Shown here one piece after another: positions 7,240 through 14,482 of a DNA stretch of 64,000 nt. Numbering within the stretch: position 1 is the stretch's first letter; every line of letters begins with the position of its first letter. The position numbers and the translations under genes were made by a program. Under the pieces are notes generated by a model. That model was given only the letters and a program-made list of their open reading frames with translations, was not told the DNA's origin and ran no database searches. Origin of the DNA: Mayfieldus sp038317345 (GTDB lineage: Bacteria > Actinomycetota > Thermoleophilia > Solirubrobacterales > 70-9); contig JBBQBH010000008.1 of NCBI GenBank assembly GCA_038317345.1, positions 5,316 to 69,315 on the forward strand, read 5' to 3'.

Positions 7240-8289
7240 GTGACCAAGAAACTGCTCAGCGTCATCGCACTTGCGCTGACCCTCTCAATCGCTGTCGCCG
7301 CGTGCGGCAGCAGTTCGAGCGATAACTCCAGTTCAACGGGCTCCTCGTCCGGCCCGCTGGTTGGCGCCGGCAGCACCCTGGTCGCACCGCTGGTCTCGAA
7401 ATGGCAGCCCGACTTCTCAGACAAGTCCGGGATCACGGTCACATACGGCGCGATCGGCAGCGGCGGCGGGATCGACTCAATCACGAATCGAACGGTCGAC
7501 TTCGGCGCCAGCGACGCGCCGTTGACGTCCGACCAGTTCAACGCTGCCAAGGGCGTCGAGCAGATTCCCTGGGCGCTGAGCGGAACCGTGCCTTCGTACA
7601 ACATCAGTGGCGTTTCGGATCACCTGAAGCTGAGCGGCCCGGTTCTGGCCGACATCTTCCTCGGCAAGATCACGACATGGAACGATCCGGCGATCGCCAA
7701 GTTGAACTCCGGCGTGAGCCTGCCCTCGACCAAGATCACCCCGGTCTACCGCAGCGACGGCAGTGGTGACACCTACGCGTTCACCAACTACCTGTCGAGC
7801 GTAAGCCCGGAGTTCAAGTCGAAGGTCGGGGTCTCGACCCAGGTCAAGTTCCCGACCGGGACCGGCGCCGAGAAGAACGACGGCGTCGCGGCTGCGATAT
7901 CGCAGACCGACGGCTCGATCGGCTACCTCGGCCTGGCGTACGTGCTGTCCAACAGTCTCAACAGCGCGGAGGTCCAGAACTCGGCCGGGAACTTCCCGGT
8001 GCCGGGTGTCGACAGCGTCAAGGCCGCGGCGGCGGCGGTCAGCAAGATCCAGAGCGACAACTCGATCCCGCTGATCAACCTGCCGGCCTCGGCCAAGGAC
8101 GCCTATCCGATCTCCACCTACACGTACATCATCGTGCCGTTGAAGTCGGATAAGGCCGATGAGCTGAAGAAGTTCATCACCTACGCGATCGGACCGGGAC
8201 AGGCGTTTGGTCCCGATCTCGACTTCGCCCCGCTTCCCTCCCAGGTCGTGGCGGCGGACAAGAAGGCGATCACGAAGATCGGTAGCTAG
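7240..8289 (+). CDS. pstS: Phosphate ABC transporter substrate-binding lipoprotein PstS
   Basis: This 349-residue periplasmic-type phosphate-binding protein is anchored by lipid. The signal ends LSIAVAAC, a lipobox with Cys at about 22, followed by a Ser-rich linker. Phosphate-binding motifs are clear: LVGAGSTLVAPL, YGAIGSGGGI, DFGASDAPLT and YRSDGSGDTYAFTNYL. Length is typical. The GTG start follows AAAGGAG at good spacing. It is the first gene of pstSCAB-phoU and lies behind PHO box 3. Confidence 0.97.
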   Translation: MTKKLLSVIALALTLSIAVAACGSSSSDNSSSTGSSSGPLVGAGSTLVAPLVSKWQPDFSDKSGITVTYGAIGSGGGIDSITNRTVDFGASDAPLTSDQFNAAKGVEQIPWALSGTVPSYNISGVSDHLKLSGPVLADIFLGKITTWNDPAIAKLNSGVSLPSTKITPVYRSDGSGDTYAFTNYLSSVSPEFKSKVGVSTQVKFPTGTGAEKNDGVAAAISQTDGSIGYLGLAYVLSNSLNSAEVQNSAGNFPVPGVDSVKAAAAAVSKIQSDNSIPLINLPASAKDAYPISTYTYIIVPLKSDKADELKKFITYAIGPGQAFGPDLDFAPLPSQVVAADKKAITKIGS

Positions 8290-8304
8290 GTTGCGGATGG
8301 CTTT

Positions 8305-8336
8305 GGGACCCGGGGGCGACCCGCCCCCCGGGTCCC
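8305..8336 (+). terminator. GC-rich hairpin between pstS and pstC
   Basis: Arms 8305-8316 (GGGACCCGGGGG) and 8325-8336 pair perfectly over 12 bp with an 8-nt loop; no U-tract follows. Such intercistronic stems in pst operons usually raise PstS relative to PstCAB by partial termination or by blocking 3' decay. Confidence 0.6.
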
Positions 8337-8370
8337 GGGCTCTCCTCGAGGCGGCAACCCTCACCGCGAG

Positions 8371-8391
8371 CAACTAGCAACTAGCAACCAT
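8371..8391 (+). repeat. Heptanucleotide tandem repeat (copy 1)
   Basis: CAACTAG, CAACTAG and CAACCAT follow each other just before the pstC start. The same (NAGCAAC)n pattern recurs inside uvrC and at the end of tgt. Confidence 0.6.
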
Positions 8392-8394
8392 TTG

Positions 8395-9411
8395 ATGGAA
8401 GCCACCAGCCTCCCCAGCGCCCAGCCGGCCGTCCTTAGGGGCAAACGCAACCTGGCCGACCGGATCGGGGACCCGCTGCTGAAGTGGCTTTCCGCCCTCG
8501 CGGCCCTGCTGGCCGTCGCGGTGATCGGGGGAATCATCTACGAGGTCTTCCACCTCGCCTGGCCGGCGATCACCAAGTTCGGCCTCGGATTCGTCACCAC
8601 CAACGATTGGAACCCGGTCGCGAGCCGTTTCGGGGCAGCCTCCTTCCTCTACGGAACCGTGATCACGTCGGCGATCGCGGTTCTGATCGCCGGCCCGCTC
8701 TCGATCGCGATCGCCATCTACCTGACCGAGCTCGCTCCCCGCGGCCTCGCACGCCCGGTGGCGACCCTGGTCGACATGCTTGCGGCGGTCCCGAGCGTGA
8801 TCCTCGGCCTCTGGGGGATCCTCGTGCTCGGACCGTTCATGCACGACACGATCGAGCCGGCGCTGAAGAGCGTGCTCGGATTCATCCCTCTGTTCAGCGG
8901 CGACCCTTCGGCCTTCGGCATTCTGACCGCCGCCTTCATCCTCACGATCATGGCGACGCCGATCATCACCAGCGTCACGCGGGAGGTATTCGAGACGGTG
9001 CCCGGCGAGCTCAAGGAAGGCGCCTACGCCATCGGGGCCACCCGCTGGGAGATGGTCCGGCACGTGGTGCTTCCATATTCGCGGGCAGGGATCATCGGCG
9101 CGGTGATCCTCGGTCTCAGCAGGGCGATCGGCGAGGCGATCGCGGTTGCCCAGGTAATCGGCGGGGCCACAGGGATTCACGTCTCCCTGTTCCACACCGG
9201 CGACACGCTGGCGGCACGGATCGCCTCCCAGTACCAGGGAGCTCCGGATGCGCTTCAGAAGGCATCGCTGGCATACCTTGGCGTGATCCTCCTGGTCTTC
9301 GCGATCGCCGCTAACGTGATCGCCCGGATCATCGTCCAGCGCGGTGGGCTGAAGGACGTCGCACCGGCGCCCGACATCGAGGCCGGCGCGACCGAGGCGC
9401 AGGCGCTGTGA
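8395..9411 (+). CDS. pstC: Phosphate ABC transporter permease PstC
   Basis: This inner-membrane permease has 338 residues from the ATG at 8395 (a TTG one codon upstream is possible). Six hydrophobic helices are visible. The permease EAA loop reads ELKEGAYAIGATRWEMVRHVVLP, and LSRAIGEAIAVAQVIG follows, as in PstC. It forms a heterodimer with PstA and is energised by PstB. The start codon lies next to a heptamer repeat rather than a Shine-Dalgarno. It overlaps pstA by 4 bp. Confidence 0.95.
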   Translation: MEATSLPSAQPAVLRGKRNLADRIGDPLLKWLSALAALLAVAVIGGIIYEVFHLAWPAITKFGLGFVTTNDWNPVASRFGAASFLYGTVITSAIAVLIAGPLSIAIAIYLTELAPRGLARPVATLVDMLAAVPSVILGLWGILVLGPFMHDTIEPALKSVLGFIPLFSGDPSAFGILTAAFILTIMATPIITSVTREVFETVPGELKEGAYAIGATRWEMVRHVVLPYSRAGIIGAVILGLSRAIGEAIAVAQVIGGATGIHVSLFHTGDTLAARIASQYQGAPDALQKASLAYLGVILLVFAIAANVIARIIVQRGGLKDVAPAPDIEAGATEAQAL

Positions 9412-10298
9412 GCGCGACCCCCCCAACTCACCCACTGTTTGCTGCGAGGGGAAACCTGCGCCGCCGCAGGCGTGTCAATCGGGTCGTCGAGATCTCATCG
9501 ACCGTCGCCGCCCTTCTCGCAGTTGCGGTACTGCTGATTGTCGTTTTTTCCGTCTTTAGGAAGGGGGTAGGGGCACTCAACCTCGGCTTCTTCACCAAGT
9601 CCACGCCGCTCTTCGGCGCCAGCGGGGGAGGGATCGCCAACGCGATAGTGGGGACCGGGATCATGGTCGGGCTGGCCACTCTGATGGCCGTGCCGATCGG
9701 TCTGCTCGTCGCGATCTACACCAGCGAGTTCGCGGAGCAGCGAGTCGCCCACGTGGTTCGGTTCGCGCTCGACATCCTCAACGGGGTGCCGACGATCATT
9801 ACCGGGATCTTCGTCGTCGGCCTGATCGTCATCCCCCAGGGCCACGGGAGTGGCACAGCGGGAGCGGTGGCGCTGGCGATCATCATGCTGCCGATCGTCG
9901 CCCGCACCGCGCAGGAGGTGCTGGCGCTCGTCCCCGAGACTCTCAAGGAAGCGGCCTACGCGCTCGGAGTGACGCGCTGGCGGACGACCCTGCGAGTGAC
10001 GCTGCCAACCGCGGCAGGGGGACTGCTGACCGGTTCGCTGCTTGCGATCGCGCGGGTGGCGGGGGAGACGGCACCGCTGATATTGACGTCGTTTCTCTTC
10101 GCTCCGGGCGTCATCACCGATCCCTCCCAGGGGCTGGCATCGATCCCGCTGTTCATCTTCCAGTCATCTGAGTCACCCAGCCCCGAGAGCCACACCCAGG
10201 CTTGGGCCGCAGCGTTGGTCCTGATCGCCTTCGTCCTCGTCCTCAACGTCATCGCGCGCGCCTTCTACGCGCGCTCGCGCCAGAGGCTCGAAGGATGA
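9408..10298 (+). CDS. pstA: Phosphate ABC transporter permease PstA
   Basis: This membrane permease of 296 residues pairs with PstC. Seen: ILNGVPTIITGIFVVGL, the EAA loop TLKEAAYALGVTRWRTTLRV and LLAIARVAGETAPLILTSFLF, all typical of PstA. Five to six transmembrane helices are predicted. The GTG start overlaps the pstC stop (GTGA), so translation is probably coupled. Confidence 0.95.
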   Translation: MSATPPTHPLFAARGNLRRRRRVNRVVEISSTVAALLAVAVLLIVVFSVFRKGVGALNLGFFTKSTPLFGASGGGIANAIVGTGIMVGLATLMAVPIGLLVAIYTSEFAEQRVAHVVRFALDILNGVPTIITGIFVVGLIVIPQGHGSGTAGAVALAIIMLPIVARTAQEVLALVPETLKEAAYALGVTRWRTTLRVTLPTAAGGLLTGSLLAIARVAGETAPLILTSFLFAPGVITDPSQGLASIPLFIFQSSESPSPESHTQAWAAALVLIAFVLVLNVIARAFYARSRQRLEG

Positions 10299-10338
10299 CC
10301 CTCGCCTACCCAGCTACCCGCTTCCAAGGAGCCCTACG

Positions 10339-11235
10339 ATGAATCCTGCCGAGAAAGTGAGTGAGTCGCCGATGACCGAGCCACAACGCGAACCCCGGGC
10401 GGAGCCCGCCAGCTCGCCGCGACCCACGATTGCCGTAGCCGAGGGCCAGGCCAAAGCCACGCGTGGCAGGACCCATCGCGACGTCGGCACGGTGCGCCTC
10501 GAGGGCCTGCACGCCTACTACGGCAGCAACCACGCGGTCCGTGGCGTCGACCTCGTCTTCGATCCCAACGAGGTGACCGCGATCATCGGGCCGTCGGGCT
10601 GCGGAAAGTCGACCATGGTGCGCTGCATCAACCGAATGCACGAGGAGATTCCGAGTGCGCGGGCCGAGGGCAAGGTGGTGCTCGACCAGATCGACCTCTA
10701 CAACTCCGCGATCGACGTCGTTGCCGTGCGGCGCTCGATCGGAATGGTGTTCCAAAAGCCCAATCCGTTCCCGACCATGTCGATCGTCGACAACGTCACC
10801 GCGGGCCTGCGTCTCACCGGCGCCCCGCGCAGTGAGATGAAGGAGCGGGCGCAGGACGCGCTCCAGAGCGCCGGCCTGTGGGACGAGGTGAAGGACCGCC
10901 TCAACAACGCCGGCGACGGGCTGTCGGGCGGCCAGCAGCAGCGGCTCTGCATCGCGAGGGCGCTCGCGGTCGACCCCGAGGTGTTGCTGATGGACGAGCC
11001 GTGCTCGGCGCTCGACCCGGTGGGGACGCTGCGGATCGAGGAGCTGATCTCCCAGCTCCGCGAGCGGGTGACGATCGTGATCGTCACCCACAACATGCAG
11101 CAGGCGGCGCGGGTCGCCGACACGACCGCCTTCATGCTCAACGGCGAGATGGTCGAGGTCGGTCAGACCGAGAAGATGTTCACCAACCCCGACGACGACC
11201 GCACAGAGCAGTACGTGACCGGGAAGTTCGGCTGA
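10339..11235 (+). CDS. pstB: Phosphate ABC transporter ATP-binding protein PstB
   Basis: This 298-residue ATPase drives phosphate import. Walker A is GPSGCGKSTM, the Q-loop lies in MVFQKPNPFPTMS, the signature is LSGGQQQR, Walker B is VLLMDEPCSALDP and the H-loop lies in IVTHNM. The FQKPNPFP motif is characteristic of PstB. About 50 extra N-terminal residues precede the ABC domain and look disordered; an internal ATG at 10372 could be used instead. The first ATG has AAGGAG nine bases upstream. Confidence 0.96.
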   Translation: MNPAEKVSESPMTEPQREPRAEPASSPRPTIAVAEGQAKATRGRTHRDVGTVRLEGLHAYYGSNHAVRGVDLVFDPNEVTAIIGPSGCGKSTMVRCINRMHEEIPSARAEGKVVLDQIDLYNSAIDVVAVRRSIGMVFQKPNPFPTMSIVDNVTAGLRLTGAPRSEMKERAQDALQSAGLWDEVKDRLNNAGDGLSGGQQQRLCIARALAVDPEVLLMDEPCSALDPVGTLRIEELISQLRERVTIVIVTHNMQQAARVADTTAFMLNGEMVEVGQTEKMFTNPDDDRTEQYVTGKFG

Positions 11236-11945
11236 TGCACGAAAAGACGCGAGTCCAGTACCGCGAAGACCTCGCCAACCTCGAGCAGCGGGGCCTAGAG
11301 GGCCTCGACATGGTCGTCACCGTGCTCGACCGCACCCTGGAGGCGACCCAGCACGCGGACATCGAGCTGGCCGAGCTGGTGATCGCCGATGATGATCGCC
11401 TCGACGGTCGCTATTTGGAGGTGCACCAAGAGCTGATCACGATGCTCGCCACCCAATCGCCGGTCGCCACCGACCTGCGGCTGATCTCGGCGCTTCTGCA
11501 TGTCATGCACGGCATCGAGCGGATGGGCGACCAGTGCGTGAACATCGCCAAGCTGATCCCGATCACCGGCAACGAGCCGCCCGCCGACGAGGAGATGCAG
11601 AAGCGGATCTCGATGATGGGGAAGCAGTGCCGAGCGCTGATCAATCAGGCCAAGCGGGCATTCGCCGACCGCGACCTGGAGATGGCGCGCGACCTGGTGC
11701 GCCAGGACGACGTGGTCGACAACCTGAATCGCGAGTGCTTCCGGATCGCGATCGAGATCGGCGACGATCCCGACCGGCGCGAATGGGCGATGACGATGCT
11801 GCTCGCCGCCCGCTCGCTGGAGCGGATCGGCGACAACGCGGTCGACATCGGCGAGCAGGTCGCCTACGTGGTCACCGGCCTGTTTCGGGAGTTCGAGGAC
11901 GCCTCGCACCCGGGCGAGGTAGCGACGGTCGAAGCCCAGCCCTAG
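11235..11945 (+). CDS. phoU: Phosphate signalling protein PhoU
   Basis: This all-helical protein of 236 residues has two PhoU repeats. It normally links PstSCAB activity to the sensor kinase and prevents Pho activation when phosphate is plentiful. Seen: DLRLISALLHVMHGIERMGDQCVNIA in repeat 1 and AARSLERIGDNAVDIGEQVAYVVTG in repeat 2, with the conserved E/DxxxD metal-site residues. The ATG shares one base with the pstB stop (TGATG). A 10-residue acidic tail ends the protein. Confidence 0.95.
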   Translation: MHEKTRVQYREDLANLEQRGLEGLDMVVTVLDRTLEATQHADIELAELVIADDDRLDGRYLEVHQELITMLATQSPVATDLRLISALLHVMHGIERMGDQCVNIAKLIPITGNEPPADEEMQKRISMMGKQCRALINQAKRAFADRDLEMARDLVRQDDVVDNLNRECFRIAIEIGDDPDRREWAMTMLLAARSLERIGDNAVDIGEQVAYVVTGLFREFEDASHPGEVATVEAQP

Positions 11946-12017
11946 GACGACTGTGTCAAGGCTTCGGGTACCGCCAGCGTATCCGTTTCCTCTGCGAACA
12001 TGCGAGTTCCTCGCTAG

Positions 12018-12929
12018 ATGCTCTGCGCCGCCATCGATATCGGGTCCAACACGACGCGTGTGCTCGTGGCCGAGCCCCGTGAAGGCCAGCTCAATAAGGT
12101 CATGGAGCAGCGCGCCTACACGCGGATCGGAAAGTCCACGACCAAGGACGGCTCGATCACCCAGCCGATGATCCACGAGGTGGGGGAGGTCGTCGCCACC
12201 CAGATGCGTCTGGCCGAAGAGCTTGGCGCCAAGGCGATCAAGGCCGTTGCGACCGCAGCGATACGCGAAGCGCGCAACCGCGACGAGGTGGTGCAGGCGA
12301 TCGGCGAGGTCTCCGGGGTCGAGGTCGAGGTGCTGAGCGAGGAGGAGGAGGGGCGCCTGGCCTTCCTAGGCGCCACGAAGACACTCGGACACCCGGCCGA
12401 GGGCCGCGTCGCGGTCGTCGACGTTGGGGGTGGCTCGAGCGAGATCGTGCTCGGGACGGTCGCAGACGGCGCCGATCGGGTCCACTCGTTCCAGATCGGC
12501 TCCGGCATGCTGGCCGAGGAGCTGCTGAAGAGCGATCCCCCGTCCGCGTCCGAGCTCCGCGACGTGCGGGAGTACATCAACGACTTCTTCGATGGGGTCG
12601 AGGTCGAGCACCCCGACCAGGCGGTCGCCGTGGGTGGCAGCGCCACCTCGCTGCGGCGGTTGGTCGGCGCAGTGCTCGAGTACGAGACGCTCGAGCGGGG
12701 CGTGCGGGTACTCGCCAGCGGCCCGGTCGAAGAGGTCGCGCGGCGCTTCGAGCTCGACCCGCGCAGGGTGGGCATTCTTCCCACTGGGGTGCTGTTGCTC
12801 GAGAAGATCTACCAGCTGCTCGGCCAGCCGCTTCAGATCGGTAAGGGCGGCCTGCGCGAGGGCGTGATCCTCGACCTTCTCAACGGCAGCATCAACAACG
12901 GCTCAGGCCGCCAGCGACTCGCGGCCTGA
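12018..12929 (+). CDS. ppx: Exopolyphosphatase/GppA-family protein
   Basis: This enzyme of 303 residues has the actin-like ASKHA fold and removes terminal phosphate from polyphosphate, or hydrolyses pppGpp. Seen: AAIDIGSNTTRVLV (phosphate 1), AIKAVATAAIREARN, the catalytic Glu region VEVLSEEEEGRLAF, VVDVGGGSSEIVLG (phosphate 2) and VAVGGSATSLRRL. It is the short form (about 300 residues) without the C-terminal HD extension. Placement between phoU and the CHAD/ppk genes favours exopolyphosphatase. No Shine-Dalgarno is seen. Confidence 0.88.
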   Translation: MLCAAIDIGSNTTRVLVAEPREGQLNKVMEQRAYTRIGKSTTKDGSITQPMIHEVGEVVATQMRLAEELGAKAIKAVATAAIREARNRDEVVQAIGEVSGVEVEVLSEEEEGRLAFLGATKTLGHPAEGRVAVVDVGGGSSEIVLGTVADGADRVHSFQIGSGMLAEELLKSDPPSASELRDVREYINDFFDGVEVEHPDQAVAVGGSATSLRRLVGAVLEYETLERGVRVLASGPVEEVARRFELDPRRVGILPTGVLLLEKIYQLLGQPLQIGKGGLREGVILDLLNGSINNGSGRQRLAA

Positions 12930-12955
12930 TCGCCGCCCTGCCATAGCCTTAGGAC

Positions 12956-13441
12956 ATGGCTAAGGCGCGTGACGTGCTCGGCCTGCGCTGCGACGACCCG
13001 TTCGGGACAACCGCGGCCAGGGTCGTAAGCATCCGGGCCGACGAGCTGTTCGAACACTCCGAGGGAGTGTTGGACACCAGCGAGATCGAACGCCTGCACG
13101 ACATGCGGGTGGCTAGCCGCCGGCTTCGGGCGGCGATGGAGGTTTTCGAGCCCTGCTTCCCGCGCAAGCGCTTCGGGGCGGCGCTGAAGCAGGTGAAGGG
13201 AATCGCCGACGCGCTCGGCGAGCGCCGCGATCGCGACGTCTCGATCATCGCGCTGGAGACCTTCGCGGAGGCGCTTGCCGCACCCGACCGTCGCGGCATC
13301 CAGGGGATGATCGACCAGCTTCACGAGGAGCAGTCGCTGGCCAACGAGCGGCTCGCCCCGTTCGTCGATCGGCGCAGGCTGTCCGACCTCCGCGAGCGGA
13401 TCGAGGAGCTGGTCGCGGTGGCGGATCGGAGGGCCGCTTGA
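12956..13441 (+). CDS. CHAD-domain protein, first of a pair
   Basis: This 161-residue helical protein is a single CHAD half. It carries LHDMRVASRRLRAAMEVFEP, with the conserved His and basic residues, and KGIADALGERRDRDVSI. CHAD domains bind polyphosphate. The gene sits between ppx and ppk, in full agreement with that role. TAGCCT at 12944-12949 lies 6 nt before the ATG, so it is probably leaderless. It overlaps the second CHAD gene by 4 bp (TTGA). Together the two may form what is a single longer CHAD protein elsewhere. Confidence 0.85.
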   Translation: MAKARDVLGLRCDDPFGTTAARVVSIRADELFEHSEGVLDTSEIERLHDMRVASRRLRAAMEVFEPCFPRKRFGAALKQVKGIADALGERRDRDVSIIALETFAEALAAPDRRGIQGMIDQLHEEQSLANERLAPFVDRRRLSDLRERIEELVAVADRRAA

Positions 13442-14079
13442 AGGCGCGCAAGGTCGGAAAGCTCGACCCCAAGGCGCCGCTGGATGAGAACGCGGCGCGC
13501 ATCGTCCGCACGCGGGTCGACGAGTTGCGCTCGTTCGCGCCGCAGGCGCTGTACCCGGATGCGGCCGAGGCCCAGCACGACATGCGGATCGCCGCCAAGC
13601 GGTTGCGCTATGTGCTCGAGGTGACCGGCTTCTGCTTCGGGGCCCCTGCCCAGACCGCGCGCCGGCGCGCCCGCGACCTCCAGGACCTGCTCGGCGAGAT
13701 GCACGACTGCGACGTAATGCTGCCCCGGGTGCAGGCTGAGATCGACCGCCTGCGTGGCGAGGATGCCCGGGCAGTGCTGTTGCGGGCAGCCGACGCCGAC
13801 GACCTCGACCCGACGCTGGTCTCACACGCCCCAAACCGCACCGCATATCGCGGGCTCGAGCTTCTGGCGGTCCACCTGCGCGCCCGCCGGGCGCTGCTGT
13901 TCGAGCGTTTCCACCACTTCTGGCAGGCCCAGGTCAGCAAGGGAACCTGGGCGAAGCTCCAGCGTGCCGTCGACGAGCAGCTGAACAAGTCCAAGGAGGA
14001 GCGAAAGTCGCCGCCGAACGGAAACGCCGATCCCGCCCCGAGCGAGACAGTGCGCGCACCCTCACACAGCGCGAGCTGA
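13438..14079 (+). CDS. CHAD-domain protein, second of a pair
   Basis: This 213-residue protein has a CHAD domain at about 20-165, with QHDMRIAAKRLRYVLEVTGF and LQDLLGEMHDCDVMLPRV. The C-terminal 45 residues are Lys/Glu/Ser/Pro-rich and probably disordered. The TTG start overlaps the preceding stop, which implies coupled translation and probably a heteromeric product. The first CHAD protein supplies the other half of the tandem helical hairpins. Confidence 0.85.
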   Translation: MKARKVGKLDPKAPLDENAARIVRTRVDELRSFAPQALYPDAAEAQHDMRIAAKRLRYVLEVTGFCFGAPAQTARRRARDLQDLLGEMHDCDVMLPRVQAEIDRLRGEDARAVLLRAADADDLDPTLVSHAPNRTAYRGLELLAVHLRARRALLFERFHHFWQAQVSKGTWAKLQRAVDEQLNKSKEERKSPPNGNADPAPSETVRAPSHSAS

Positions 14080-14249
14080 ACCGGGCGCCGAGGCTCCCAG
14101 GCACGGATTCGCCGTTGCTTCGCCGGCCGTTCCCCAGCTGTTAACCGGATCTGCCCAAAGTTCGTCGAATCTGGGCATGCGATGAAATGCTCCTCAGACT
14201 TCGGCCCGACGCGGCGGGCCGCCGCGACCCCAGCCGGATCCGGCTCCTC

Positions 14250-14282
14250 AGTGGTTCGTCCGGTGAGGCCGGACGGACCACT
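14250..14282 (+). other. Stable hairpin in the CHAD-ppk gap
   Basis: A 14-bp stem (AGTGGTTCGTCCGG with its complement at 14269-14282, one G-U pair) closes a 5-nt TGAGG loop. It is the only structure I see in the 400-bp gap from 14080 to 14482; no gene is supported there. Without a U-tract it may be a terminator, a leader structure for ppk or part of a small RNA. Confidence 0.55.
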
Positions 14283-14482
14283 AACACGGGTGTGGCGCAG
14301 GAGCCGGAAATCCGCGGTCGCGGCCGCGTGTCCGCGATAGAGCGAGCACGATCTCGCCGGCGTTGCGGGCCGAAGGCCAACTTCCATGCAGCGCTCCCGT
14401 TCGCCGGCCCGGCTGTCGACGCCTAGCTACGATGGTGTCACCTCTTCCGGAGGATCCGGACCGGGACGAGGAGGCCGAGCCG

